Assembly: GCA_028015205.1 (NCBI GenBank)
Contig: CM051512.1
Span: forward strand, 19,375,139-19,439,138
Direction of reading: 5' to 3'
From: Mytilisepta virgata
Lineage: Eukaryota; Mollusca; Bivalvia; Mytilida; Mytilidae
Length of the DNA stretch: 64,000 nucleotides
Each line of letters starts with the position of its first letter. Position 1 is the first letter of the stretch. This document shows, piece after piece, positions 37,012-49,223 of the stretch. Below the pieces are notes generated by a model that did not search any database, was not told the DNA's origin, and worked only from the letters and a program-made list of their open reading frames with translations. Both the position numbers and the translations under genes were made by a program.

Positions 37012-37504
37012 AAAGAAGTAGGGCCATTTTACCATATATTTATTTCACTTCTAGGGGCATTTTCAAAATGTTGCCTAAAACTTTTCGAAATCTCTGGAGG
37101 CATAGCCTGGTATATGGTCTCTTAAAATTTGCTAATAATAACTAACAAGCAAGATACTAAAGAATTTTCTATATACCTGAATTTCGCTTTGGGAGACAGT
37201 TTTGACACAAATTTGCCAAATCAACGTCTTAAAGACAGTTTTTTTTTCAACGGGAAGGAAACTTAGAACCAAAACGAATTTTTGGCTCACGGTAAGTGAG
37301 ATTATGAATCCCCTTTCAGACGACAATAGGAATGGTTTTGATTCTGAATGCCCCTCTTGGCAATATTTAAAACAGTGATGCAAATTGACCCAAATTATTG
37401 ATAAAGCACACAATTTTTCGATAAAAAGCAGGTAGATATTAAAGTTTAAAAAATCAATGTTTATGAGTGAAACATAAACAGGAAAAATTGGCCCTACTCC
37501 TTTA
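37012..37504. mobile_element. Inverted-repeat element of about 490 bp
   Basis: The left end 'aagaagtagggccatttt' and the right end, reverse-complemented, 'aaaggagtagggccaatttt' form terminal inverted repeats of about 20 bp. The interior matches 1-355. The 126-codon minus-strand frame covering most of it is interrupted in the other copy and is unlikely to be a protein. Confidence 0.7.
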
Positions 37505-40283
37505 CTTTTCATCTCCGATTTACTGAACGCTCGCCTTCGAAGATAAAAATAATGCCGTATTTAGATTAAATAGGCGAAGATTATGCTCAAATTCTGCCTC
37601 TGCCTCATAGTAATGAGTAGAGAGACTGAAGGGGTGAAAAATTACATTGATAGCTACAGAAGTATTTTTTTTTGGAAAATTAATTAATTAATTGTGTGGA
37701 GTTGTTACGAAATAGTTCGGAAATGATTTTTTTTTAAACAATGGAGATAAAAAGAAGAAAAGAAAAATTATCAGACACTGAATTCCAATAGATATCGACA
37801 ATGAAATGAATATCTATGCAATCCGATTAGGACAGATGTTCGGATTGCTTTTGAATTTTAACGTATATTTTATTTTGCCATGTTATCAGCTAATCAGCAG
37901 TGCGCTTTAAATTACAGCTGTGTATTGGACTTATAATTTAAAAAGAATTTACATTGGCGAATCGGTACTGAGCTATTGATTATACCCTGCATGGTTTACT
38001 TTTTATTTTCAATGTCATCTCGGGAATATTGCAAATTTCACTGTAATGTCAACATTTAATTTCAGCCTAGAAATGACGGCGTATGTCACTTTCATACAAA
38101 GCTAACGGCAGTTTATCATGGAAAAATACTATCTTTAAAAAAGATATTAGATACATTTTTCGACATACATCTTCTCTTAAACCCCGGGAAGTTCCCGCAT
38201 TGATAACCACCGCATTCTATTGCAAATCTGACACGAAAGTTTGGCGTTAAAAATTGTAAATTGTTTAATACTGCGAAATATTATGAATTTCTCAAATTAA
38301 TATTAATAATATAAAGTTTTATTTTTATAAGATAAGAATTAATTTATATATGAATATTAATTTTCATCTTCTGAACGTAAAAAATCAACAAATGTTTTCG
38401 TCCAATCACAGAGCAGATAATTCACAACGCCCACGCTGTTACTATAGGGGGCACTTCGGTAAATAGCTGGAGGAAAGTAGTACAAAATAATTCCTATGGG
38501 TTTCGGCGTCGAGCTGTCACAACTAATGCCACACTTTAAAGCATAAACAAGTGACTTTATTCTGGAAAGGAATGAATACCCTACGACATACACTTTACGG
38601 AATGTCAATAACCCTTAAAAGTTTCGAGAACTGGGCATATTAATGCGCCTGTAATTTTCGGTATTCAGTTTGAAGTGGTGGGGCAAATTTTCAGCGGGAA
38701 ATTGGAAACGAGAAAAAAATTCTTATTTGGTAAACAATGTACTGTTCAAGTACAGTTTTCTAAGACAGCTTTTATTTGAAAAAACATGTCAACATATTGC
38801 CCGACTTGGGAAAATTCATTTTATTTTCTTCCCTAATTTTTGAAAATGACGAATTTAACATTGAAGTAAACGGGGGCTCGATTTAGTGGTGTGCCTTCTA
38901 TAGTCAATCATTAAAGATCAAATTTCAAAAATCGAAACTATACCGATTGCGATGGAAAAACGGGATCTCATGGCTTATTGCGAGATTTTGATAAAAGAAT
39001 ATGTTATAACTACAACTTGAACAGTATACCTATATCGTGTCGTTACATATGGAGTTCGTGGCATTTATATATATCAGATTCTAATATGACATCTGCCTAA
39101 TAGGCATATAAACAACACCGCGGTAAAATTTAGTCAAACCACGCTCGCGCAGCCGTTTTTGTTCCGTTGTTGTGACTGTTCTCTTTATATCCCCAGTAAA
39201 AGCACATTACTCGGACGTAATTTTCGGTTCGTCAGCTTCAGAATATTATCGCTATGTCAAAATATTTCGGACAAATTTGTCCCCAGTGAAAATTGCAACG
39301 AAAGTTGAGCACGCAGGGGAGATTTACAAAAATAAGACGCACCCGTCGTAAAATCTCCCAACAACACACAGTATTCCATGAATTATTTCTTAAGTAAATA
39401 AGTTGACCAATCATATTGCAAAAATAGTTTTAAATCAAATTGAAGTACGTCATTTTATGTATAATGTGGACAGTTTTCTGTTTTTTGCAAAAGTTGTTTT
39501 TAATTTTGTTTTTTAATGACATTCAATATTGTTCAGTTTAATCCATTACAGATTTGTAAATAAAAATACAGTAATACCTTTTGTGAATGACATTTTCATT
39601 TTCAGGTCGACTGAACCTACCCAAGAATCAGATCTTTCCATTAGTTGCTGAATTAATTTTCACTGGACCATGTCTAGTTAATTAAAGCAAATAAGCATGA
39701 TAAAGATAAATATTTCATTAAGAATAAAGCTGTTCTTTGAGGATTATGGGTTCTCTTGTAATATGGTTCATATTTCAATTTCAGAAACTTGAAAGTAAAA
39801 TACATTGTGATTTATTGGAAAAATGTGTAAAAGTTAAACGTTTGTTCAAAGAATGAAAACAAAATCTATAATTTTTTTTAAATCGGAAGTGACTTTTAAT
39901 ACCTTGCTTGTCTTGTTTTCTGAGGAGATAAATGGTTTTGTTTTTAATTGATATATTCAGTAATTAAAAAAATCACTAAGGTTATTAAGAAAAAATTGAT
40001 TTACTTGAAGAATAGAATTTTTAAAAAATACTGCAAAAATTTATTTTTAAAAAGCTTTTATTATAACCTTAGTAGTGATAAACAAGGCCTGAGTTTAAAT
40101 TTTCCAATATTTTAGAAATCGCTTTTAAAGTTATTATTACAGCAGAAGACACTTGTCGCGTGATTGTTAGGCACGTGATTCTTATTTATGCCATCTTTTC
40201 TTAATGACGGAGAAATCGATTTCTATCTACATTACATTAGTTTAGATACAAATGGTAGCACTAATTATGGTGTTTAATTTCAG
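37505..40283. other. Upstream region of the aquaporin gene; no firm features
   Basis: A promoter and at least one 5' exon should lie here or further upstream, because the first coding exon starts with a splice acceptor. A CG-richer patch at about 39120-39360 ('ccacgctcgcgcagccg') and a possible acceptor 'tttcattttcag' at 39594-39605 are candidates only. An 83-codon minus-strand frame at 38357-38608 has a protein-like end but no known similarity. A small hairpin lies near 39318-39360. Confidence 0.35.
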
Positions 40284-40527
40284 GATTAAAACAAACGTTT
40301 CAAACGTGACCTCCGGGATGGAAGCATGGAATATGTATATTGCGAACAAACTTCAGGAAGTGCGGTTTGGTAAACCAAAAGAAGTCCATATACTACAGTT
40401 TGGGGAATTAAAAACCTGGTCCTTTTGGAGAGCAGTTTTGGCTGAATTTGTTGGAACCTTGTTATTCGTGTTCTTAGGATGTGCTTCAACGATACCATTG
40501 GATGGAAATCCTCAACTTACGATTAAG
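40284..40527 (+). CDS. Aquaporin exon 1 (first coding exon; N-terminus and TM1)
   Basis: The acceptor 'tttaatttcag' ends at 40283 and the donor 'aag|gtttgt' follows 40527. The likely start ATG is at 40318; bases 40284-40317 are then 5' untranslated. They contain no stop in frame (encoding 'IKTNVSNVTSG'), so they could instead be translated from an upstream exon. Encodes residues 1-70. Confidence 0.9.
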
Positions 40528-43500
40528 GTTTGTATTTTTATATATTTTTACAATTGAATATGGTTTTCACACATAATTTTTGCATTCAGAATACTACTTC
40601 ATATCACCTTCAAAATACTACTTCATATCGCCCACAAAATACTACTTCATATCACCCTCAGAATACTACTTCATATCCTTAATGACTTTTGGTACTTTAC
40701 ATATAATCATGATTAGAAAATGCTCCTTATCACGGAGCTACGTTGAATATTATTAAATACTATGTGAATTGTGGACCGCTTGATACGCGGATTTATAGGC
40801 TCAATTAAATTCATATCGGGGGAGGCAATGCCAAGCTCGATATGAATTTTACTGACCCAATAAACAAAATAATTTGACAACGGACAATATTGTGATTCTT
40901 TAACGTAACAGGACAGTATTGCAACCCGAGATTGATTTTATGTATAAGAACAATGATGCGTGTAATGTAAGGGAGATTATTCGAATCCTTTGCTTAATGT
41001 CGTATTTGACTCGTCTTTTCAAAATGTCGACGAATTCACACCTTTTCCTGTTTCAGATTCATAAAAAATACATTGCCTGTGCTTGTATGTGTGTTTTTTT
41101 TAAATGATACCATAATGTGAGGGTGAGCCAAGAAAAAGACATGTTCAAAAGAATTTACCCTTTTCCAAACACCAGATTTCATGGGCAGATAATCCACGAT
41201 AGCTTCAAAAGATTGCACAGTGAAAATAGGGGGAATCGGTGGCCGAGTGATGTAGGTAGTTCTTCATGACTACTAATGATCACTAGCCCGTCAACACTGA
41301 GGTTGTGAGTTCGAATCCCACCTGTGGCGGGGTGTGTTCGACTCCGATCTAAAATTGACAAGGATTGCCAATTTTCCTGCCGAATGTCGATGGTTCTCTC
41401 CGGGTACTCCGGCTTCCCCCACCAATAAAAACTGGCCGCCGCGAAATAGCCAAATGTGCTGAAAACGGCGTAAAACCCCAACTAAACAAACAAACAAACA
41501 CAGTGAAAATAAACCCTGTCATGACTACTATGTGACAACTAAGACAAATTTTATAATGAATAATTGAAATGTTTTGCTCTATGTTTATGATTTTTAAAGT
41601 ATGAAATGTAGTTTAAAATAGGTGAAGAAGGTTATTTACTTGTAGTATTTTGATTGTGAACATTGGAAACAAAAAATCTTATTGATAACGAATCCTAGGT
41701 GAATACGTTGTTATTTGTATTATAAATTGTCCTTCTGAGTAATGTAATGTCCGAGTTTACCCGAGAGAAAAATGATGACATTAAAAAAGATAGGGTGATG
41801 ATATTAAGTCAAAGCTTGAGAATATACTTGGTTTTGCAATAAATTTCTTCATAACCTAAATACATGTATGTGGACAGTAAAAATAAAATTTAAAAATTAT
41901 AATAATTTAAAGAAAAGTATTAGATAGTTTGTAAATCAATCTTCTATGTCGATTATATTTATCAAAGTGAGTAAATCAACAACCTACATCCTATTAAAAC
42001 AAATCTCCTGGGTGGTCTCGTGGTGGCGAGATCGCCTCCAGTACGGAAGGTCGTGGGTTCGATCCCTGGCCGAGTCAAACCAAAGACATTAAAATTGGCA
42101 TTTGCTGCTTCTCCGCCAAGCACGTGGTATTAGGAGTAATAGCAAAGGACTGGTTATGATGGAGTCCATAAAATGTGTGCGGGTGGGGTGAAATGTCTTC
42201 TTGCGGACTGTTACCTCTTGAGCTAGCACATTAAAAATCCAGCTCAGCGTGTCCGTCTAGTACAAGGCAGGGATCATATTCATATCATATCAACATGTTC
42301 TCGTCCTGATATGCACCTAACGGTTGCCACTGGACGTTAAACGATAATTCATCGATCCATCCGTTCTATTAAAACAAAAATTCCACCCCTGTGTTGTATG
42401 ACATATAAAATATCGGCACAAGAATACCAAGGCGACAAAACAGTGTTAAAAGTCCACAAATTCGAAGTCCAAGGGAAAGACATAGTCAGGAGAATGGAGA
42501 ACAGCATACAAACACCACACCACAAGGATACATATATAACTAAAAGAATAAAAAACGTATAATAAACTAAATAAAACTAGAACAAGACAACACAGACACT
42601 AAAGCCTACTTATGTGAACTCCCATTAAAACCCGGGAGTGACCGGATGGTTAAGCATGTCCTGCTCCGTTAACGGCACCTGTCACATTGCTAGTGAAGTG
42701 TCAAGTCAAGTCTATAACTATAATATTTAGATGTAGTGTTGTTTCCCATGATTATACATTTGATTATTTTGTGAGGGCCATTTAGCGCTCGGGACATTGT
42801 GTAGGCCACTCATTGAAGATGGTACAATGTGTGGTGATATACTAGATATCTGTCTTTAGAATGTTCATTTCTCAGATGGAATCTTGTATTTTTGAAATTA
42901 AATCAATATCCTTTCTTTCCCATAAACATAGGAACACTTAGACACGTATTTACTTAAAAATGATAACATACCAAGACAAATAAGGCGTATTTATTGTTTG
43001 ATTTAATGATAAATCATGCATTCACCGAAATTAAAAGGCACATTTACCAGGATATACATGTAATTGGTGAATGGCAAAAGATGACTGTCTTACTGTGAAG
43101 GATAAAGTTTGGCTCATAGTTGAAGATCTATCGGTTTTGAATATGAAGAACAACAATTGTTTTTATCTTCCACGATTGCTGTTTTTTTTCCTTCTCATGA
43201 ACATTACCATCCCACATTTGCCTTAAGGTTGTTACTAATTTAAAATATTATTCCTGATTGAAATGTAAAAGAGTAAATATTCAACATTTAGTCATCTGTC
43301 TAGAGCTGTAAGTGTTAAGAATAAATATTCATTTATTATATTTTCTTCATTGAACACATCGGAGTATCTGATATAAAAAAAATTGAGTCGTAATTTGGAA
43401 AAGGCTTTACAATAATAGTTTATTTGAAGATTTGAAGATGTAAACTTTCGAAAGTATATATACACGATACAGTCGCAGACGAAATACAATTTTTGGTATA

Positions 43501-46500
43501 TTTTAAGTTTTAAATAAAAAAATATATCGCAGGCAGTCGCAAAGACGATTGTCGAATAAGCAGACATAAACTTGTAGCATACAGCATAAAAAATTCGAAA
43601 CTACAAACTATAGACAGATCAAACCTTTATAAAAACCAGTATTACACTTAAGGTACTATGGAAGAACAATAAGAGTCTGCTTCATCTGAAAACTTTGTAC
43701 CCTTTTGAACTCATTGATACCTGATTTATCTCTCAAATTTAATACATATTATCCTAATAACTTGTTATATTCTAAGAATAAATCAAAACTTTTTTAAATT
43801 CAGATTGCTTTCGCCTTTGGAATAGCTATAATGGCATTGATACAGATGTTTGGTCACATTTCCGGTGGACATTTTAATCCAGCTGTGTCGATTGGTTTAT
43901 CGGCTGTTGGCATAGTAACACCTATCAGAGCATTGCTTTATACCTTTGCACAATCCGTCGGTGCTATACTTGGTGGTTTAATATTAAAAGGGTAAGTATT
44001 GAAAGTAGCATAGTTTTTTTTATAAAAAATTGAAAATCTATGTAATTTTTATAGTATAAAAGGTTTATCATCATCAGAAGCAGCTGTTTTAAAACCATTA
44101 CTAAGAACGAGCTATTTTTACACCACTGTCAACGACAAACAGCTAGCGTTCACGCGTGCGTCTTCTTTAGGTTGTTTTCCAACAATCTAGTATAAATACG
44201 GACACAGAATACCAAAGAAATATGATAAGGAAGAAAATCCTTTAAACACCAAATCATTAAGACAAGGCAAATTTATGTGAACAGTAGCACAGGGAACCAG
44301 TACTACAATGAGTAAACACATACCAAATAAAACATAATTAGAGCATGACAGTCAAAGATATAACAGGTGCTCCGGAAGAGCTAGCTTGTCCAACTCACTT
44401 ACACATATCTAGTAATTTACAACATCTTCAACCAAATATGCAAATAACATTATAAAACTACAGAGTAAATAAAAGAGTCTTTCATCATCTCTTCTAAATA
44501 CTAAGTAATGGATAAAATTTTCAATAATCTTCATTAATATTTTACGTAGAACAGACTAATTGTAATTCATTTTCTTTTAAAATTAACAATAACGATGAAG
44601 CTTTGGACACATGCTACACATTGATCCATTATCAAAAGCAGTATATAAAATAAGACATCTCATTTTGTAAACAGCTGCATAGGGATAGTTAAAAACATAA
44701 CAGCCATTTAAAAAAAATATCTCGGAAGTTTATCTATACAATGCATATCTATACTACTAAAATTAAGGGCTCGATTTCTTTCGGCCGTCATCACGTAACA
44801 ACTGCAATAGACACAATTCAAATCAGAATTTGTATGATTGATGATGAATATGTTTTATGAATGTTTCTTTAGAATGAATAAGAACTATATGTAGACAAAG
44901 TGGATAACTATTCAGATAAAACGATAGAAAACTAAAAAGAAAAATGATCAGAAAACTGTTGTATCACTATTTTTATGTAAAAGTCGTATAACTGGTATCT
45001 CTAATAATCATTTTGTGATACCCATTTTGATGCACCGCATGTGCACATTTCGACAAGTTTTGTCCAATCAGCCATTCAAAATATGGAGCAGATTCCAATG
45101 TTTATATTTAATAATTCTATCATTTTGCAGAGTAACGGTATCAACATACCATAACAATCTCGGTGTTACAGCCATTAATAATAGTCTAAATGTCGGACAA
45201 GGTTTCGGTGTGGAAGTGATCTTAACTTTTGTTTTGGTATTTGTTATTATTGCAACCACAGATTCCAACAGAATCGACGCTGGAATGGCGTCAGTGGCTA
45301 TTGGGTTCACCATAGCACTGTTGCATCTTGCTGGGGTATGTTTTAATTTTATATGAGCCACTTCTAAGTGGAATAAATCTACTTATCAGTATGTAGCTTT
45401 CTTAAAATATGTTGAGAACTTGATCGCGTTGTGGTTATTGATAAACTAGACGTACGTTAAAAATCAGTCCTTAATATTGTTATAGTTAAGTTTGATATCC
45501 ATGTCAATCCAAGCATTTGTTTTATTATTTCCATTAACACTTTCTAATGGCTTTTAACACCGCTGTCGATCGGTTGGAAGTCCCGGATGTCAGTATAATC
45601 CCCCAAATAGTCTTTACTTCGGTACTGACACGATTTTAATATACAAGTATCGAACATTTAGAGTTGATAAATTTGCAATAATTTAAAACTTTAACTTTAA
45701 AATCTATCATATAACGGTGACTCTACCCTGTTTCAAGATGGCGTCTTTCTTTGTGGCCCGTTTGATCCGAGTCTTGACAATGTTTTACTGGTTTACTTGT
45801 TTACTTTCAAATTAATGTTCCAAAGTTTTATAAACGAGCTTAACCTGATTAATGTTACTCTAAGAAATGTGCATACTTCAGAACAAATTTGCTGTTCGAA
45901 TTCATAGTACAATTTAATATTATTAAAATGCTCTAATGAGGTTAGCTGTGCGATCAGTCAAATGATGAGTCGTAAATCTACGAAATGTGCACATATTATT
46001 AAGGTAGGAGGTACCTAATTGGGCTATATTTAAGATTTTTATTAAATTTAGCATGCAACTAGAGTACCTTGAACTGCTTCTGAATATAAAAAAAATAATG
46101 TATGTCCCTTTAATAATTCCCAAAATATGGTTTTCAACTTTTGGCAAACAGACACGACAGATGGGTAAATACATAGAATGCACGTAGTTATCTGTCCAAA
46201 AAGTCAAATATTTAGACTTTAAATTACGATTTCTCAAAAACCAGTCCCTAGAATTAAAAAAGGGTAGATATATTATTGCCATTGAAATTCTCCTTTTATT
46301 GATATACATTTTATTAGGGGTAACCAGATTCGTTTTTTATTTGTATATTAAATTGATTACTGTATGAAGAGTGAAAATAAGGGTAAAACAGCCGAAACTA
46401 GTATAACGTCGTCACGACGTCGCGATCAAAATGTAGAATTTTAGTGTTTTTACAGACAGGACCGAATGTTGAAGGATTTCCACATGTTCCACAACGAAAA

Positions 46501-49223
46501 CGAAGCTATGTTAATTTAGAATCATTATAACGAAAAAGCTGACGGCAGTAACATATCGTTTTAATATAAAAGTCTATGGATTAGTTTTTGAGAAATCACG
46601 GCTTGATACCTTTGCGCTGCAATATGCGCAAAATCGACAGAGGGATTTGTCTTTAAGGTGGAGATGGCTTACCATTAATGGTATTTGAATCTGATTTTCA
46701 TGATTTTGGAATTTTGAAAAACATTTTTTTTATTAGGAACTGCTTACCTATCCGGAGCACCTGGGTTCAGTGTTTATTTGTTGTGCTTGTTTTTGTTCAT
46801 TTGTCTTTCCGGGTCTGTCCAATGGATTAAGTTTTTTTGATTTGCTCCTTAGGTATATTTGTCCTCTTTATTAAAATATTTTGCAATGATAAATTTACAA
46901 TGCATATCTAGATATTTAAAATTTTATTAATTTTGTTAAATAAATCAGCAGTATTGTTAATAAAGGTATAATTTTGTTCAAAAAAAGACAAAAAATTAAG
47001 TTAAGTCTAATTAAGATATTACAGAGAGAATACTTAAGGAAAAAAAACACACAAAAGAGAAAATATGAAGGGACTACCAAATACCAATCTTTTATTCTAA
47101 AAACAGTTTTTTATGTACATATACGGTAATTTAACTGTCAAGGGTTGGGCCCAACTCAAAGAATCTAACAAATGAAATGAAATATGAACAGTCGTCATTT
47201 TAACTCCAATTTCTTGGATCAAGAAAACATAAATGAATAGATTCCGTGAAAAAGTCTTCGGTACTTGGCTTTCATCTATACATTAATCCTCATTACAGTG
47301 ACAGACATTAAATACCGATTCAAAGGACGCAATAATGAATTTATTTAGATTTTACGAGACCAAAATTGATTTTTTTCCCTCTGTGAATGATTTTACAAGG
47401 ATTTGCAATTTTTCTCTAAGAAAAATAGCAACTACTTTAGAAATAGGTATTTTACGCTTAAACAATAATTTGTTATCTCAATGTAATTAGAACTGGAATC
47501 AATTTCTCAGTGTGAATAGGTGAACAAGAAATAGGATTGGTTTGGTTCATTGTGGTTTTACTCGTTTTCCGTGTCATTGCCTATATCGTGTCGGTCAAGG
47601 AAGCCACGTGTACACATGTGCAATGCAGGGAACAAAAAAAATTAACTGACAGTGCTTAACTCAATTAATTTCATTGTTGACAGACTAGCTGAGCATTAGT
47701 GCTTACAATGTATCTATAGCACATGAACACGTAGGCCCTTCAAAATATAGGGCAAAGGAGATATATGCTTTACTAAATCCAGTAGCGCGGCCGAAAGGTT
47801 CAAGCAGTGTGTTATAGTTTTCACTTATATAGATTCTTACATAGATACGTGGATTATCGGATTATCTAAATAAATACATTTTATATTGACATGATTTATC
47901 CGTATCACTGGGCAGTGCACCTTTCCGTTATTATTTTCCAGATTACATATACCGGTTCTAGTATGAACCCTGCAAGGTCTCTCGGGAGTGCGGTTGCTTC
48001 AAACAGTTTCCAAGACCACTGGGTAATACTTTGTTTTCTTCTTTCAATATTATTTTCATGATTCTATTTGCAATCTCACGTTAATCTTATTTCAGTATAA
48101 TCGCGTAAAATTTTAAGAAAAATGTAACATCTTATAATATACGCAAATCAATAAGAGTTTTCTGATTTCCGGAACTACCGAATACGACTTGTTAAGGCGA
48201 GACAATTAGTAATTGACAAAAACTATAAAAAATATTTTTAATTGATGAAATTCAAATCATCAATACTGTTGACATAAAACTGTCGAAGTAGAAATATCAG
48301 AGAGGATCGCATACCTAACAGAAAATATATCATTTACGATGAACGAAAAATAAAATTCTGTCCTGCACGTTTCATTTTTATCAATTTTCATCAAAACGAC
48401 AATGACGAACTACCATCGGTATAAAACCTGCGATAACTTTGCACAAAAATAACCCTGTACCCCTCTCTTAAAAACAAGGTGAGTCTACATGGTAGGCATT
48501 TTCTGTTATGCATGCATCACTAGTAATGCTAATAAAATATTTAAACAATTTTTATATTTTGATGTATTTTTATTACACTATTGTACGTGTTTTGATTTTT
48601 TTTTCAGGTATACTGGGTTGCACCTATTGTTGGTGGGGTCGTGGCAACTGTGTTGTACAAATTCCTGTTTTCACCTTACCGAAATGGAATTTCTATGGAC
48701 ACGGCTATAAATGATTTATGTAAGTTATTTCACGTTTCCTTAGTAATGGATAACTTTAGTTATGCATGTACGTTTTCCCGCTCTGATTACAAAATATCTT
48801 CTGGGTTGTGTGCTTCATCGAACAAGTGTGGCGTTATTTTAGTTATTTTTGCACCTAGCAGCTCAGTGGTCTTGTTTTTTTTCGAAAACATATTACAACG
48901 AGATTAAAACATGATGTTTTCCATATCAGCCCTGGTAAAAATCTCGACTCATACACGTATAAGCGCTCAATATGCGTCTCAGGGTAATATGGGAGTCCCT
49001 GAATTAAAAAAACGGGCAGTTATGGGAAACATGTTTTAAATCTCTAGTTAACTTATTCACAGGATAATATAACCATTGATACAATTTCACATTAAAATTG
49101 TGTGTTTAAAATCGTTTTTAATTGTTTGTTGTAGTGCAAGACAGTGATATGATCGTCATACCAAAAGACTATTTTACAGGAAAGAGTGTACAGAAGTTAC
49201 AGACAACCAACAGTCATTTGTAA
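40318..49223 (+). CDS. Aquaporin, water-selective type, six coding exons, 294 residues
   Basis: Integral membrane water channel of the MIP family. Coding exons: 40318-40527, 43804-43991, 45131-45335, 47942-48022, 48608-48719 and 49135-49223 (phases 0,2,0,0,1), all with AG/GT borders. Six membrane spans and two half-helices are evident. Landmarks: 'WRAVLAEFVGTLLFVFLGC' (TM1, about 38-56), 'GHISGGHFNPAVS' with NPA at 95-97, an N-glycosylation sequon NNS at 149-151 in loop C, 'GFTIALLHLAG' (TM5), and 'YTGSSMNPARS' with NPA at 210-212. Aligned to human AQP1, the ar/R filter is F75, H198, S207, R213, typical of water-selective channels rather than glycerol channels. AQP1's mercury-sensitive Cys189 is Ser here. 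The cytoplasmic tail ends S-H-L, which fits a class I PDZ ligand. The start is ATG 40318; the frame stays open upstream to the acceptor at 40283, so an upstream coding exon is possible. Confidence 0.95.
40587..40680 (+). repeat. 24-bp minisatellite in aquaporin intron 1
   Basis: Units start at 40587, 40611, 40635 and 40659; each is a variant of 'caaaatactacttcatatca' plus 'cc(c/t)t'. It starts 60 bp after the exon 1 donor. Confidence 0.9.
40790..40855. repeat. Small inverted repeat in aquaporin intron 1
   Basis: 'aaattcatatcg' and 'cgatatgaattt' form a 12-bp perfect stem around about 20 bp. Confidence 0.7.
41229..41498 (+). mobile_element. SINE family A, full-length, with 13-bp target duplication
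   Basis: The body is about 270 bp. The tRNA-like head has an A box ('ggtggccgagtga') and B box ('gagttcgaatcccacc') resembling class II tRNAs (Leu/Ser). A conserved middle and a tail of CAAA repeats follow. It is flanked by perfect duplications 'cacagtgaaaata' at 41216-41228 and 41499-41511. It lies in aquaporin intron 1 in the sense direction. Other copies are at 52460-52726 (+) and 3240-3385 (-). It may belong to a known mollusc SINE group such as RUDI/V-SINE, which I cannot confirm. Confidence 0.92.
42004..42365 (+). mobile_element. SINE family B, full-length, with 13-bp target duplication
   Basis: The head is tRNA-like, with B box 'gggttcgatccctggcc' at about 42055-42071. The body is about 290 bp, ending in 'cactggacgttaaac' and the tail 'atcgatccatccgtt'. 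Perfect flanking duplications 'ctattaaaacaaa' are at 41991-42003 and 42366-42378. It is distinct from family A in sequence and tail. A truncated relative is at 14560-14725. Confidence 0.92.
42613..42705 (-). repeat. Dispersed repeat C, fragment in aquaporin intron 1
   Basis: Reverse complement of the start of repeat C: 'tgtgaactcccattaaaacc' then 'ctccgttaacggcacctgtc'. The 240 bp before it is A-rich and holds nothing else recognisable. Confidence 0.65.
43804..43991 (+). CDS. Aquaporin exon 2 (TM2, first NPA box, TM3)
   Basis: Residues 71-132 plus two bases of 133. Begins 'IAFAFGIAIMALIQMFGH' and carries the first NPA at 95-97. Acceptor 'aaattcag', donor 'gtaagtatt'. F75 lies 20 residues before the NPA Asn, where AQP1 has F56. 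Confidence 0.95.
45131..45335 (+). CDS. Aquaporin exon 3 (loop C, TM4, TM5)
   Basis: Completes residue 133 and encodes 134-201. Contains the NNS sequon, 'GQGFGVEVILTFVLVFV', the 'TTDSNR' turn typical of the family, and H198. Acceptor 'attttgcag', donor 'gtatgt'. Confidence 0.95.
46737..46865 (+). repeat. Dispersed repeat C, fragment in aquaporin intron 3
   Basis: 'ggaactgcttacctatccgg' to 'ccttaggtatatttgtcctc', matching 8701-8882 with an internal deletion. Confidence 0.7.
47942..48022 (+). CDS. Aquaporin exon 4 (81 bp, second NPA box)
   Basis: Exactly 27 codons (202-228), from 'ITYTGSSMNPARS' to 'SFQDHW'. Both borders fall where human AQP1 exon 3 begins and ends (residues 184-210). Acceptor 'tttccag', donor 'gtaata'. 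Confidence 0.95.
48608..48719 (+). CDS. Aquaporin exon 5 (TM6)
   Basis: Residues 229-265 plus one base. Starts 'VYWVAPIVGGVVATVLYKFL' and ends at the cytoplasmic side 'TAINDL'. Acceptor 'ttttttttcag', donor 'gtaagt'. Confidence 0.95.
49135..49223 (+). CDS. Aquaporin exon 6 (C-terminal tail, stop)
   Basis: Encodes residues 266-294: 'LQDSDMIVIPKDYFTGKS' through a terminal 'NSHL', stop TAA 49221-49223. Acceptor 'tttgttgtag'. This exon has the least family conservation, but its splice phase fits exon 5 exactly. Confidence 0.85.

Noticed and set aside
37132..37512. 126-codon open frame on the minus strand
   Set aside because: It lies inside an inverted-repeat element and is not kept open in the related copy at 1-355.
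41240..41325. tRNA-like sequence with A and B boxes
   Set aside because: It is the head of SINE family A: target duplications flank the whole 270-bp unit and a fixed non-tRNA body follows, so it is not a tRNA gene.
42004..42075. tRNA-like sequence at the second SINE
   Set aside because: Same reasoning; the unit has its own 13-bp target duplications and a long body.
45923..46309. 128-codon open frame on the minus strand within aquaporin intron 3
   Set aside because: Composition is that of AT-rich intron sequence, with no recognisable domain. Part of it (45965-45993) matches a dispersed word at 2091-2120. An 18-bp inverted pair (46229, 46580) hints at a repeat rather than a gene.
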